NCBI GenBank assembly: GCA_016185345.1
Contig: JACPNS010000008.1
Span: 57,966-121,965 of the forward strand
Source: Solirubrobacterales bacterium
Lineage (GTDB): Bacteria; Actinomycetota; Thermoleophilia; Solirubrobacterales; JACPNS01
DNA length: 64,000 bases
Direction: 5' to 3'
Made by a program: the position numbers and the translations under genes. The first letter of the stretch is position 1, and the number at the start of each line of letters is the position of its first letter. The notes beneath the pieces were generated by a model, which saw nothing but the letters and a program-made list of their open reading frames with translations, did not search any database and had not been told where the DNA came from. Positions 8,570 to 16,362 of the stretch are shown here, in pieces.

Positions 8570-9837
8570 CACGCTCCAGCTGTGGCCTGTTGCGACGGTC
8601 CGCCTTCTGCCTGACCGCCCGTGCCGCCACCGTACCGCTTGATGATGCGGTCCCGCTTGCGCGGGAGGATGTTCACCTTGGTGATGTCGCCGTTGTAGTG
8701 GTCGAGCACGCGCCGGTCCATAACGCGGCGCCAGACCGGCGGGAAGAGCGCGGCGACGATCATTGTCGCGTAACCGCTCGGGAGGTCCGGCGCCTCTTCG
8801 AAGTCGCGCAGCGCCTGGTATCGGCGGGTCGGGTGCGCGTGGTGGTCGGAGTGACGCTGCAGGTGGTAGAGAAAAACGTTCGACGCGATCTGGTTGCTGT
8901 TCCAGCTGTGGCTCGGCTGGCAGCGCTCGTAGCGACCGTCTTCTTTCTTCTGGCGCATCAGGCCGTAGTGCTCGAGGTAATTCACGACCTCCAGCAGCGA
9001 GAAGCCCATGACGCCTTGGATGATCAGGTACGGCAGCACGACCCAGCCGAAGATTGCCGTGAGGGCCACGTAGAGCACGAGGCTCATCGCCCAGGCCTGC
9101 AGAAGGTCGTTCTTGACCGACCAGAAGCCGTCGCCAGTGCGGTCGAGGCGCTTCTTCTCAATCTCGATCGATGAGGTGAGGCTGCCCCAGACTGTGCGCG
9201 GCCAGAACTCGTAGAAGCTCTCGCCAAAGCGCGAGCTCGCAGGGTCTTCCGGCGTTGAGACGCGAACGTGATGGCCGCGGTTGTGCTCGATGAAAAAGTG
9301 CCCATACCAAGTCTGCGCGAGCGCGACCTTCGAGAGCCAGCGCTCTGACTTCTCGCGCTTGTGGCCGAGTTCGTGAGCGGTGTTGATCGCGATACCGCTG
9401 ACCGTTCCCATCGTCAGCGCGAGTCCGATCGACTCAAGCGTCGAAAGCCCGCCGTATGCCCACTGATAAGACGCGAACACGAGTCCGGCGTACTGCAGTG
9501 GGATGTATGCGAAGACGACGAAGCGGTAATACTTGTCGGCCTCGAGCCAAGCGAGAACGCTGTCTGGCGGATTCTCGGAGTCGGTGCCGATCACCTGGTC
9601 GAAGATCGGGAAAAGGACGAAGACGACGACCGGTCCGGCGTACCAGAGGGCCGTGATTCCAGTCAGTTCGACGAGCCCCCAGGCAATGAAGGGGACGCAC
9701 GGGATCAATAGGCCGAGCATCCATGCGTAGCGTTTGGGGTCGTGCCAGGTCTCTGGTTCGTTGAGTTCGACGGGGTTGTCGTCGTGGTCGTGGTGGTGGT
9801 GTTCCGCTTCGGGAAAATCTGCGGTGGTTGTTGACAC
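8569..9837 (-). CDS. alkB: Alkane 1-monooxygenase
   Basis: 422-residue integral membrane di-iron hydroxylase that converts medium-chain n-alkanes to 1-alkanols. It has about six hydrophobic helices. All histidine clusters are present: HELGHK (155-160), EHNRGHH (184-190), the NYLEHYGL signature (286-293) and LQRHSDHHAHP (326-336). These are the diagnostic AlkB motifs and distinguish it from fatty-acid desaturases. The N-terminus is His/Asp rich (HHHHDHDD). The C-terminal tail is Gly/Gln rich and carries no fused rubredoxin; the rubredoxin is the next gene, coupled by TGATG. A near-consensus promoter lies 78 bp upstream of the ATG. Confidence 0.96.
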   Translation of the reverse strand: MSTTTADFPEAEHHHHDHDDNPVELNEPETWHDPKRYAWMLGLLIPCVPFIAWGLVELTGITALWYAGPVVVFVLFPIFDQVIGTDSENPPDSVLAWLEADKYYRFVVFAYIPLQYAGLVFASYQWAYGGLSTLESIGLALTMGTVSGIAINTAHELGHKREKSERWLSKVALAQTWYGHFFIEHNRGHHVRVSTPEDPASSRFGESFYEFWPRTVWGSLTSSIEIEKKRLDRTGDGFWSVKNDLLQAWAMSLVLYVALTAIFGWVVLPYLIIQGVMGFSLLEVVNYLEHYGLMRQKKEDGRYERCQPSHSWNSNQIASNVFLYHLQRHSDHHAHPTRRYQALRDFEEAPDLPSGYATMIVAALFPPVWRRVMDRRVLDHYNGDITKVNILPRKRDRIIKRYGGGTGGQAEGGPSQQATAGA

Positions 9838-9911
9838 GCTCAGGCTCCTGGGTGGTTGTGGGGCGGCGCGACCTGCCGTATTACAGAACCGCTCCCCGCG
9901 TCTGGATATTT

Positions 9912-9954
9912 GACATCATAGCCGATTTTGTAAAACTTGTCAAGGATTGATGTC
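9912..9954. promoter_or_regulatory. Inverted repeat enclosing the alkB promoter, candidate TetR operator
   Basis: GACATCA at 9912-9918 and TGATGTC at 9948-9954 are perfect inverted arms separated by 29 bp. One arm overlaps the -10 box and the other lies just upstream of the -35 box. A second offset pair, TTGACA/TGTCAA, is also present. The arrangement fits a repressor that blocks polymerase. The link to the operon's own TetR protein is inference. Confidence 0.45.
9915..9943 (-). promoter_or_regulatory. Sigma-70-type promoter of the alkB operon
   Basis: On the minus strand TTGACA (9943-9938) is followed after exactly 17 bases by TATGAT (9920-9915). This is a full-consensus -35 and a 5/6 -10, unusually strong for a high-GC genome. 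The predicted transcript would start near 9908, leaving about 70 nt of leader before the alkB ATG. The site lies in the gap between the SDR stop and alkB. Confidence 0.8.
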
Positions 9955-9960
9955 GAGGTG

Positions 9961-10725
9961 TCAGGACACCTGTTCAGTCGGCCTCACCAACAGCTCGTTG
10001 ATCGCAACGTGCTTGGGCCGGGTGACGATGAAGCTGACGATCTCGGCGATGTCTTCGGCCTGCAACGCATCCACGTGGCCAAGTCGCTCCTCGAACGACT
10101 GCTGAGCGCGTTCGCTCAGATGCGTGGTGAGTTCGGTCGCGACGTAGCCCGGCTCGACGGCCGAGACGCGCACGTGGCGTTCGGTCACTTCTTGCCTGAG
10201 CGCATCCGAGAACGCACTGACGCCGAACTTGGTCAGGTTGTAAACCGCGGAGCCCGGGCGCGCAATGCGACCGGCGACCGAACTCGTGTTGATCAGGTCT
10301 GAGACCCCGCGGGGGGACGATTCAGCCGCCGACACGAGGTGCGGGATCGCGGCGTGTGCCGTGTAAAGCAGCCCCTTGATGTTGATGTCGACCATGCGCT
10401 CCCAGTCATCGACGTCCTGGCGTTCGGCCATGCCGAGCAGCATCACGCCGGCGTTGTTGAAGAGCGTGTCGAGTCGGCCGAGAACCTCCACCGTGCGCTC
10501 GACAGTTGCCTCGGCCTGCGCGCGATCGGTCATGTCGCCTTCGATCGCGAGGGCCGTGCCGCCGGCCTCCTCGATCCGCTTGACCAGATCGTCCAGACGG
10601 TCCTTTCGGCGCGCGGCGACCGCGACCGATGCTCCCTGCTCTGCCAGCATGATCGCCGTCGCTTCGCCAATTCCACTGCTTGCGCCGGTGATCAGCGCGA
10701 CTGTTTCTTCAAGTATTTTGCTCAT
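9961..10725 (-). CDS. SDR-family oxidoreductase
   Basis: 254-residue classical short-chain dehydrogenase. Cofactor motif TGASSGIG (13-20), NNAG (90-93), catalytic Ser148/149, Tyr162 and Lys166 in the YNLTK motif. Arginines after the second strand (AARRKDR) suggest NADP preference. The family reduces or oxidises alcohols, ketones and aldehydes. It lies directly upstream of alkB on the same strand, but a strong separate alkB promoter sits between them, so it need not be part of the alkane operon. A role in oxidising alkanols is possible but unsupported. Confidence 0.9.
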   Translation of the reverse strand: MSKILEETVALITGASSGIGEATAIMLAEQGASVAVAARRKDRLDDLVKRIEEAGGTALAIEGDMTDRAQAEATVERTVEVLGRLDTLFNNAGVMLLGMAERQDVDDWERMVDINIKGLLYTAHAAIPHLVSAAESSPRGVSDLINTSSVAGRIARPGSAVYNLTKFGVSAFSDALRQEVTERHVRVSAVEPGYVATELTTHLSERAQQSFEERLGHVDALQAEDIAEIVSFIVTRPKHVAINELLVRPTEQVS

Positions 10726-10788
10726 GTAGCGGTTTTATCAGCGCGGTCATGGCAACTGTGCCGGTCGGGCTGCTGTAGGTTGCGCGAG

Positions 10789-11472
10789 ATGGCCGATCAG
10801 AACTTCACGCGCGTTCGCCGCTTCGGGATGATGAATCTCTACCTCGTCGAGGAAGAAGACGGTTTGACTGTGATCGACACCGCCATGAGGGCGTCCAAGC
10901 AGATCGTGCAGGCGGCGGCGCTCAAAGGCCAACCGATCAAGCGAGTCGTTCTGACTCACGCGCACGACGACCACGTCGGCAGTCTCGACGCGCTCGTGGC
11001 GACGGTGCCAGACATCGAAGTGATCATGAGCCCGCGCGATGCGCGGCTGATGGCGGGCGATTTTTCTTTGGATGACGACGAGCCGGAGGACGAGATCCGT
11101 GGCGGCCTGAAGGGCCAGAAGACCGTGCCGACACGGGACCTGGTCGACGGCGAATCGATCGGCTCGCTGAAAGCGATATTTACGCCCGGCCACACGCCCG
11201 GACATTTCTCGTTGCTGGACGAGCGCGACGGCACACTGTTCACCGGCGACGTCTACTCAACCTTCGCCGGGCTCGCCACATCGGCGGTCAGCAATCCGCT
11301 TTTCCCGCTCGTGAAGATGGGCACATGGCACCCGCCGACGGTGCTCGAAAGTGCCCGCGCGCTGGCCGAGCTCGATCCCGCGCGCCTGGCCCCCGGGCAC
11401 GGCCGCGTTTTCGAGGACCCGAAGGCCGACATGCTGAGAGTGATCGAGAAAGCCCGGAAGCGAGTTTCTTAG
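10789..11472 (+). CDS. MBL-fold metallo-hydrolase
   Basis: 227-residue metallo-beta-lactamase-fold enzyme. The metal motif is THAHDDH (56-62, HxHxDH). Downstream are the ligand His in TPGHTPGH, the Asp in FTGDVY, and the last His in LAPGHGRVF. The start is taken at the ATG at 10789, directly before the first strand (FTRVRRFGMMNLYLVEE); the frame stays open upstream but that part is antisense to the SDR gene. Resembles glyoxalase II-like and quinolinase-like hydrolases; substrate unknown. Divergent from the SDR gene across about 60 bp. Confidence 0.88.
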   Translation: MADQNFTRVRRFGMMNLYLVEEEDGLTVIDTAMRASKQIVQAAALKGQPIKRVVLTHAHDDHVGSLDALVATVPDIEVIMSPRDARLMAGDFSLDDDEPEDEIRGGLKGQKTVPTRDLVDGESIGSLKAIFTPGHTPGHFSLLDERDGTLFTGDVYSTFAGLATSAVSNPLFPLVKMGTWHPPTVLESARALAELDPARLAPGHGRVFEDPKADMLRVIEKARKRVS

Positions 11473-11488
11473 CGCTACGTTCAGCGCG

Positions 11489-13276
11489 TTGAGCTCGATT
11501 GACGCAACCCTCGGCAGTGCGTCGTCGCAGGAGAATCCCCGCGACTGGACCGGCCACGTAATCGTTTGCGGATTGCACGTCAACTCAATCCGCGCGATCG
11601 AGCTGTTGATCGCCAACGGCACCAAGGTCGTCGTGCTCGACGACGAGCCAGACGCCCGCCTCGTACCGACCGTCGAATCCTGGAATGTGCCGCTGCTGCA
11701 CCGCGGCGACGGCCCCAAAGAGTTTGAGCTGGCTGGCGTGCAGGGCGCCAGCGCGGTGATCTGTGCCGAGTCGAGCGATCTTCTCACGCTGCAGACGGCG
11801 CTTCTCGTGCGCGACGTTCGTGAAGACGTGAAGGTGATCGTGGACATTGACAACCAGTCGGTCGGTCGGGCGATAGAGGATGTGACAGGCAGGGGCAGCG
11901 TGCTCGACGTGGCCGGGCTGTTCGCGCCCTCGGTGATTTCGACCTGCATGGGCCACAGCGCCGACAAGCTCGACATCGGCGGCAAGGAATTCTTCGCGGC
12001 GACAGTGCGCGTGGAAGAGGCTGGAACGCTGCGCGACAGATTCGGTGATCTCGCACCGATCGGCGTGGCCCGAGGAAACAGCGACGAAGTCGTGATCGGA
12101 CCATCGCGCGACTTGCACGTGGAGCCGGGCGACCGCGCCTGCGTGATCGGACCGACCGAGGATCTGCGCGCGGCGAACATCGACCTGGAGGCGAGCAACC
12201 AGGACGAACGCGGGTACTTGCGTCGCCAGCTCGATCGCGCGTTGCGCACGTGCCGAGTCGCAACCGAAAACACGGACTCTGCACTCAAGGTCACGCTCTG
12301 GCTCGGCTTCCTGCTGGTCGTGGTCTCTTCAACAATCCTTGGACTGTCTTACCGCGAGCCAGACGGCACTCGCCTGACGATTCTCGAAGCGATCTACTTC
12401 ACTTTTGAGACAGGCGCGACGGTCGGCTTCGGCGATTTCTCGTTCGCAGATCAGAGCAGCGCCCTTCAGGTGTTCGCGATTTTCCTGATCGTCTTCAGCA
12501 CAGTGATCGTCAGTTTGATCTTCGCCTTGATCACCAACCTGTTGGTCAGTCGTCGAATCGAGCAGTCGCTGGGCCAGGAAAAGGTCCATGAGTTTCGCGG
12601 CCACACGGTGCTGATCGGGCTGGGTTCCGTTGGAATGCGCGTTATCGAAGGCCTGCGCGATCAGGATCGCGACGTGACCGTGATCGAACGCAACGCAGAC
12701 AACAGCTACATCCCGCTGGCGCGATCACTGGGTGTGCCCGTCATCATCGGCGACGCGACGCTCGGAACCACACTTGAGTCCGTCAACCTCGACATGGCCT
12801 CATCGGTTGCGGTAATGACATCCAACGACCTTACGAACATCGAGACGAGTCTTGCTGTTCGCGGGAAGCTCGGTGATCGGTGGGAGCAGACGCCGGTAGT
12901 TGTTCGTGTGTTTGATCGAGCGCTCGCCGATCGGTTGTCGCGGAGCTTTGGCTTTCAGCACGTGTGGGCATCCGCGTCGATCGCTGCGCCGTGGTTCGTA
13001 GGTGCAGCGGTAGGGCTCGAGGTGCTGTCGACCTTCTACTTCGCGAGCGAGCCGTTTCTGGTGGCGACGCTCGAGGTGAGCGACGGCGGCGGACTGACCG
13101 GTGCGACGATGCTCGATCTTGGCGCCGACATTCGCGTGATCGCAATTGATCGCGGGGATCGACTGGAGTATCCGCCGAGGCGGGGTACGGAGTTCATGGC
13201 CGGGGATCGGGCGTATCTGGCTGGGCCGTATGAGGAGTTGTTGCGGGTTATGCGGCGGGATAGGGAAGCGGCTTAG
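11489..13276 (+). CDS. Potassium channel with RCK/TrkA-N domains on both sides of a two-helix pore
   Basis: 595 residues. Residues ~22-150 form a TrkA-N/RCK Rossmann domain (GHVIVCGLH...VVVLDDEPDA), followed by a TrkA-C-like segment. TM1 is at ~268-288. The pore loop carries the K+ filter TVGFGD (311-316), and TM2 is at ~324-352. A second RCK domain begins at ~371 (GHTVLIGLGSVGMRVIEGL...VTVIERNADN), with its own C-lobe to the end. The start is TTG at 11489, 16 bp after the MBL gene; no ATG precedes the first domain. Likely a homotetrameric K+ channel in the cytoplasmic membrane gated by nucleotides or ions. One chain holds both RCK units, so a tetramer would carry its gating ring without a separate subunit. 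Confidence 0.88.
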   Translation: MSSIDATLGSASSQENPRDWTGHVIVCGLHVNSIRAIELLIANGTKVVVLDDEPDARLVPTVESWNVPLLHRGDGPKEFELAGVQGASAVICAESSDLLTLQTALLVRDVREDVKVIVDIDNQSVGRAIEDVTGRGSVLDVAGLFAPSVISTCMGHSADKLDIGGKEFFAATVRVEEAGTLRDRFGDLAPIGVARGNSDEVVIGPSRDLHVEPGDRACVIGPTEDLRAANIDLEASNQDERGYLRRQLDRALRTCRVATENTDSALKVTLWLGFLLVVVSSTILGLSYREPDGTRLTILEAIYFTFETGATVGFGDFSFADQSSALQVFAIFLIVFSTVIVSLIFALITNLLVSRRIEQSLGQEKVHEFRGHTVLIGLGSVGMRVIEGLRDQDRDVTVIERNADNSYIPLARSLGVPVIIGDATLGTTLESVNLDMASSVAVMTSNDLTNIETSLAVRGKLGDRWEQTPVVVRVFDRALADRLSRSFGFQHVWASASIAAPWFVGAAVGLEVLSTFYFASEPFLVATLEVSDGGGLTGATMLDLGADIRVIAIDRGDRLEYPPRRGTEFMAGDRAYLAGPYEELLRVMRRDREAA

Positions 13277-13299
13277 CTTGTAGGGGCTGGCTCAGGTAT

Positions 13300-13371
13300 G
13301 GGGGTTCTAATCCACAGTCTGCCCCGGCGGGAGAGACTGTGGAAGATTTACCGCGTAGGAATCGGAACCCC
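13300..13371. other. Nested hairpin in the gap after the K+ channel gene
   Basis: Inner stem CCACAGTCT (13312-13320) with AGACTGTGG (13334-13342), 9 perfect pairs, continued inside by CCC/GGG around a CGGC loop. It is enclosed by a second stem, GGGGTTC (13301-13307) with GAACCCC (13365-13371). The gap from 13277 to 13547 has no convincing gene. A further 7-bp hairpin, CCTCGGC/GCCGAGG, lies at 13454-13482. No T-run follows, so these are not ordinary intrinsic terminators. An unrecognised structured RNA or a remnant of a repeat element is possible. Confidence 0.5.
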
Positions 13372-13453
13372 AAACTGAAGCGCCGATCCCCTGCGCGCGG
13401 ATTCCGCCGCGCAACCCTCGCTATCCCCCGCTCGCTGCAAGAACATGGACACC

Positions 13454-13482
13454 CCTCGGCAACAGCCACCCTTAAGCCGAGG
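13454..13482. other. Short inverted repeat downstream of the desaturase gene
   Basis: CCTCGGC (13454-13460) and GCCGAGG (13476-13482) flank a 15-nt loop, about 65 bp beyond the stop of the minus-strand desaturase gene. It may slow or end transcription from that gene, but no T-run follows on the minus strand. Confidence 0.35.
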
Positions 13483-13547
13483 CGCCGCCGAGTCCAAAGG
13501 ACCCGACGGCGCGTACAGCGTTTTCTGCGTGAAGCGAGCGGTTGCCG

Positions 13548-14624
13548 TCAGGCAATTGCCTTTTCGACAGGCTCAGCTTCTGGTGCCGTAGCCACTGGAG
13601 ACTCGGCGCGGGAAGTGGACAAACCCGCGACGACATCTTCGGAACCGGTGGCCGGGCGGTCAGGGATCGATCCCACGAGGGAATCTGTTTCCTGGCTTCG
13701 CTGGGGAGCGAACTTTTCTGCGTCGTCCTCTGCTTTGGAGACGCGAAGTAGGGCCTGGATCTGCTCGTCCGTGGGGACCTTGACGTTCCACGCGAGGCCG
13801 GCCTTCTCGAGGCCGCGAATCGTGAGGTACGCGGGGTCGAGCTGACGCGCAAGGAGACCGTGGCGAGCCGAAGTCGGGAAGGCGTGGTGGTTGTGGTGCC
13901 AGCCCTCGCCGAGTGCGACGAACGCGACGGCCCAGTTGTTGGTTGACTGGTCCTCGAGCTCGAACGGCTGCTTGCCGTACATGTGGCAGATCGAGTTGAC
14001 GCTCCAGGTTGCGTGGTGCTGCAGGAAGATGCGCACGAAGCCACCCCAGAGCATCGCCGTGAGACCTGCGTACAAGGTGAACCCGCCGAGCAGGAAACCA
14101 AGTGCAAACGGGATCGCGAGGCCGAGCAGGACCCAGCTGAAGAAGTGCTTGTCAATCCAGACGATGTCGGGATCGTTCTTCAGGTCACGGGCGTAGCGCG
14201 AAGCCGATGCGCGCTCGTCGCGGCTGAAGAGCCACCCCATGTGCGAGTGGTACCAACCGACGAAAATGCCCTTCACGCCAGTGTGGTCGTGAGTGTGAGG
14301 GCTGTGCGGGTCGCCTTCTTCGTCCGTGAAGTCGTGGTGCTTGCGGTGGTCGGCGACCCAGTGGATCGGGGCGCCCTGCACTGACATCGAGCCGGCGATG
14401 GAGAGAGTGATTTTCAGCCAACGCTTTGCTTCAAAGGAGCGGTGGGTCAGCATGCGGTGGTAACCGACGACGATTCCCATACCGGTGAAGAGGTACATAC
14501 CGACAAGGATTCCGAGGTCGAGCCAGTTGACGCCGTTGTTCCAAAAAAGAACAATCGCGACGAGAAACCCGAGGAACGGAAGCGTGACTGCTGTGATTGT
14601 TATACGGCGTTCAAGTGTGCTCAT
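13548..14624 (-). CDS. Acyl-CoA desaturase (delta-9 type)
   Basis: 358-residue membrane di-iron desaturase introducing a double bond into fatty acyl-CoA. The three histidine boxes are HRMLTH (56-61), HRKHH (93-97, in the context HDFTDEEGDPHSPH) and HHNHH (243-247, in GEGWHHNHHAFP). Hydrophobic helix pairs lie at ~8-55 and ~165-195. This is the DesA3/SCD-like layout. The ATG at 14624 is chosen because it directly precedes the first helix. The C-terminal ~40 residues are polar and probably cytosolic. The gene is divergent from a PucR regulator across 92 bp. Confidence 0.93.
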   Translation of the reverse strand: MSTLERRITITAVTLPFLGFLVAIVLFWNNGVNWLDLGILVGMYLFTGMGIVVGYHRMLTHRSFEAKRWLKITLSIAGSMSVQGAPIHWVADHRKHHDFTDEEGDPHSPHTHDHTGVKGIFVGWYHSHMGWLFSRDERASASRYARDLKNDPDIVWIDKHFFSWVLLGLAIPFALGFLLGGFTLYAGLTAMLWGGFVRIFLQHHATWSVNSICHMYGKQPFELEDQSTNNWAVAFVALGEGWHHNHHAFPTSARHGLLARQLDPAYLTIRGLEKAGLAWNVKVPTDEQIQALLRVSKAEDDAEKFAPQRSQETDSLVGSIPDRPATGSEDVVAGLSTSRAESPVATAPEAEPVEKAIA

Positions 14625-14681
14625 GCGATGTAATTTACAGTCAAAAGACACACTGTTTCGCACACTACAGCCACAAGTTTC

Positions 14682-14714
14682 TGGCATTTTTCATCATTTT
14701 CTTATAAGATGCCA
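14682..14714. promoter_or_regulatory. Inverted repeat in the desaturase/PucR divergent promoter
   Basis: TGGCAT (14682-14687) and ATGCCA (14709-14714) are inverted arms 21 bp apart, and CTTATAAG (14701-14708) is an 8-bp palindrome between them. TTATAA could serve as the -10 box for the PucR gene. Its ATG at 14717 would then lie at or very near the transcription start, giving a leaderless message, consistent with the lack of a Shine-Dalgarno. Confidence 0.4.
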
Positions 14715-14716
14715 AA

Positions 14717-15904
14717 ATGACTCCGGCTTCTGAGATTCGCGCGAGCAGGCCGTGGGAGCGACTTTCCGAGGCGTCTGCACGCTTGATGGAGAGCCATCGG
14801 CGCGCAATCGCTGAAGAAATCATCGTCGAGATTGGTCGCGAGATCCCGGCCTACACGCGGCCGCTTGAGGGCGCCTTCGGGGAGGCGGTGGTCGGAGGCG
14901 TCGAGCAGGCACTGACGCAGTTCGTGGCGATGGTGCGCGACCCGCAGGCATCGGGTCGCGAGGAAGCACGCCGCGTCTACGTAGGACTCGGCCGTGCAGA
15001 AGCATCGGTCGGACGTTCGATCGGTGCCCTGCTTGCGGCGTACCGACTTGGCGCCCAGGTGGCATGGCGCCACCTCGCCGACGCGAGCATCAAGGCCGGG
15101 CTCGATCAACGCGAGTCGAACCTGCTCGCCGAATCGATCTTCGCCTATATCGATGAGCTCTCGGCAGAGTCGGCCGAGGGCTACGCCGAGGCGCAGGCGG
15201 AAAGTGCCGGAGAGATCGACGCGCGCCGGGCCGAGCTGATCGACCTGCTCACCCTCGGAACGCTCGGCTCCGACCCACGTGCTCTGGCGGCCGCCGCCGA
15301 AGCCGCCAACTGGACGCTGCCTGAAGAAGTCGCGGTGCTGACCTGGCGCGAGGACCTCGGCCGATCGCCAGCGGGTCGGCTGCCGCAAGACTCGATCGTC
15401 CGTGGCGACGAGACCCAGTACGTCGCGTTGATTCCTGAGCCACGAAACCCGGCGCGGCGCAATCAACTGATTCGTGCCTTTGCAAAGATTCCTTCTGGCC
15501 TCGGGAGCGTGGCGGCGATTCGTGACACGCGACATTCGTATTCGCACAGCCGCGCAATGCTCTCCCTCGGGGAGGAGGCGAATCTGCCCGGAATCGTCCT
15601 GGCCGACTTCAATCGAGCCGCGTTGATAGCGCGCTCGGATCGCATGCTCGCCGAGGAGATCATTCGCGACCGCCTCGCGCCGCTCGACGAAGAAACACTC
15701 GCTTCTCGCGAGCGACTGTCCGAAACGCTTCTGTCCTGGCTCAGGCACAACGGGAGCATCACCGAGGCTGCCGAGGAACTCCACGTGCACGCGCAAACTC
15801 TGCGTTACCGCATGACCCGCTTGCGCGAACTGCTCGGCGACGCGCTGGAGGATCCCGAGTTGCGTTACGAGCTGGAGTTCGCGCTGCGCGCTTCGCGCTC
15901 GTGA
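14717..15904 (+). CDS. PucR-family transcriptional regulator
   Basis: 395 residues. The N-terminal two thirds is an all-helical sensory region (about 1-170) followed by a GGDEF-like/CdaR-type domain. The C-terminus carries the PucR HTH: LSWLRHNGSITEAAEELHVH, then QTLRYRMTRLRELLGD. The family are cytosolic DNA-binding regulators of catabolic or lipid genes. Position opposite the acyl-CoA desaturase with a shared 92-bp promoter containing an inverted repeat suggests it controls desaturation of membrane lipids; that is inference. There is no obvious ribosome binding site before the ATG. Confidence 0.88.
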   Translation: MTPASEIRASRPWERLSEASARLMESHRRAIAEEIIVEIGREIPAYTRPLEGAFGEAVVGGVEQALTQFVAMVRDPQASGREEARRVYVGLGRAEASVGRSIGALLAAYRLGAQVAWRHLADASIKAGLDQRESNLLAESIFAYIDELSAESAEGYAEAQAESAGEIDARRAELIDLLTLGTLGSDPRALAAAAEAANWTLPEEVAVLTWREDLGRSPAGRLPQDSIVRGDETQYVALIPEPRNPARRNQLIRAFAKIPSGLGSVAAIRDTRHSYSHSRAMLSLGEEANLPGIVLADFNRAALIARSDRMLAEEIIRDRLAPLDEETLASRERLSETLLSWLRHNGSITEAAEELHVHAQTLRYRMTRLRELLGDALEDPELRYELEFALRASRS

Positions 15905-16362
15905 TCGAGTAGCCAAATCTTGCGCTCAAGCCCGCCGGCATAACCGACGAGAGCTCCGCCAGAACCGACCACGCGGTGGCAGGGCACGATCACTGCGATC
16001 GGATTGCGGTTGTTCGCCATTCCCACCGCACGCGCTGCCCCTGGTCGACCGACCTGCGCGGCGATCTGCCCATAACTTCGTGTATCGCCGTACGGGATTT
16101 GCTGCAATGCATTCCAGACGGCGCGCTGGAACTCGGTTCCATTCGGTTCAAGCCGAAGATCGAAGCTGTCGCGCTCACCCGCGAAGTACTCATCGAGTTG
16201 ATCGATCGTGTCCGCAAAGGCGTCCTGGTCCTGCCTCAGAACAAGCTTCCGCTGATCAAAGGCGCCATCACCGTTCATCAACAGACCGTGGACCTTTTCT
16301 TCGTCGCCAAGGACGAGCAGCTCGCCGATCGGGCTGTCTGTGATTGCGAAGTGAGTCGTCAT
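15865..16362 (-). CDS. ogt: Methylated-DNA--protein-cysteine methyltransferase
   Basis: 165-residue O6-alkylguanine-DNA alkyltransferase. The active site is IVPCHRVVGSGG with acceptor Cys128. The DNA-binding wing contains IPYGDTRSYGQIA and the helix GAARAVGMANNRNP. The N-terminal ~70 residues form the usual ribonuclease-like domain. It is a suicide repair protein, accepting methyl groups from O6-methylguanine. The ATG at 16362 overlaps the stop of the upstream AlkA gene by 4 bp, so the two repair proteins are co-translated. The last ~13 codons overlap the convergent PucR gene (15865-15904), which is unusual but within the polar tail. Confidence 0.93.
   Translation of the reverse strand: MTTHFAITDSPIGELLVLGDEEKVHGLLMNGDGAFDQRKLVLRQDQDAFADTIDQLDEYFAGERDSFDLRLEPNGTEFQRAVWNALQQIPYGDTRSYGQIAAQVGRPGAARAVGMANNRNPIAVIVPCHRVVGSGGALVGYAGGLERKIWLLDHEREARSANSSS

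Noticed and set aside
13300..13371. tmRNA, RNase P or SRP RNA in the nested hairpin region
   Set aside because: None of the conserved cores of these RNAs (tmRNA tag and tRNA-like end, RNase P P4 helix, SRP domain IV loop) was found on either strand.
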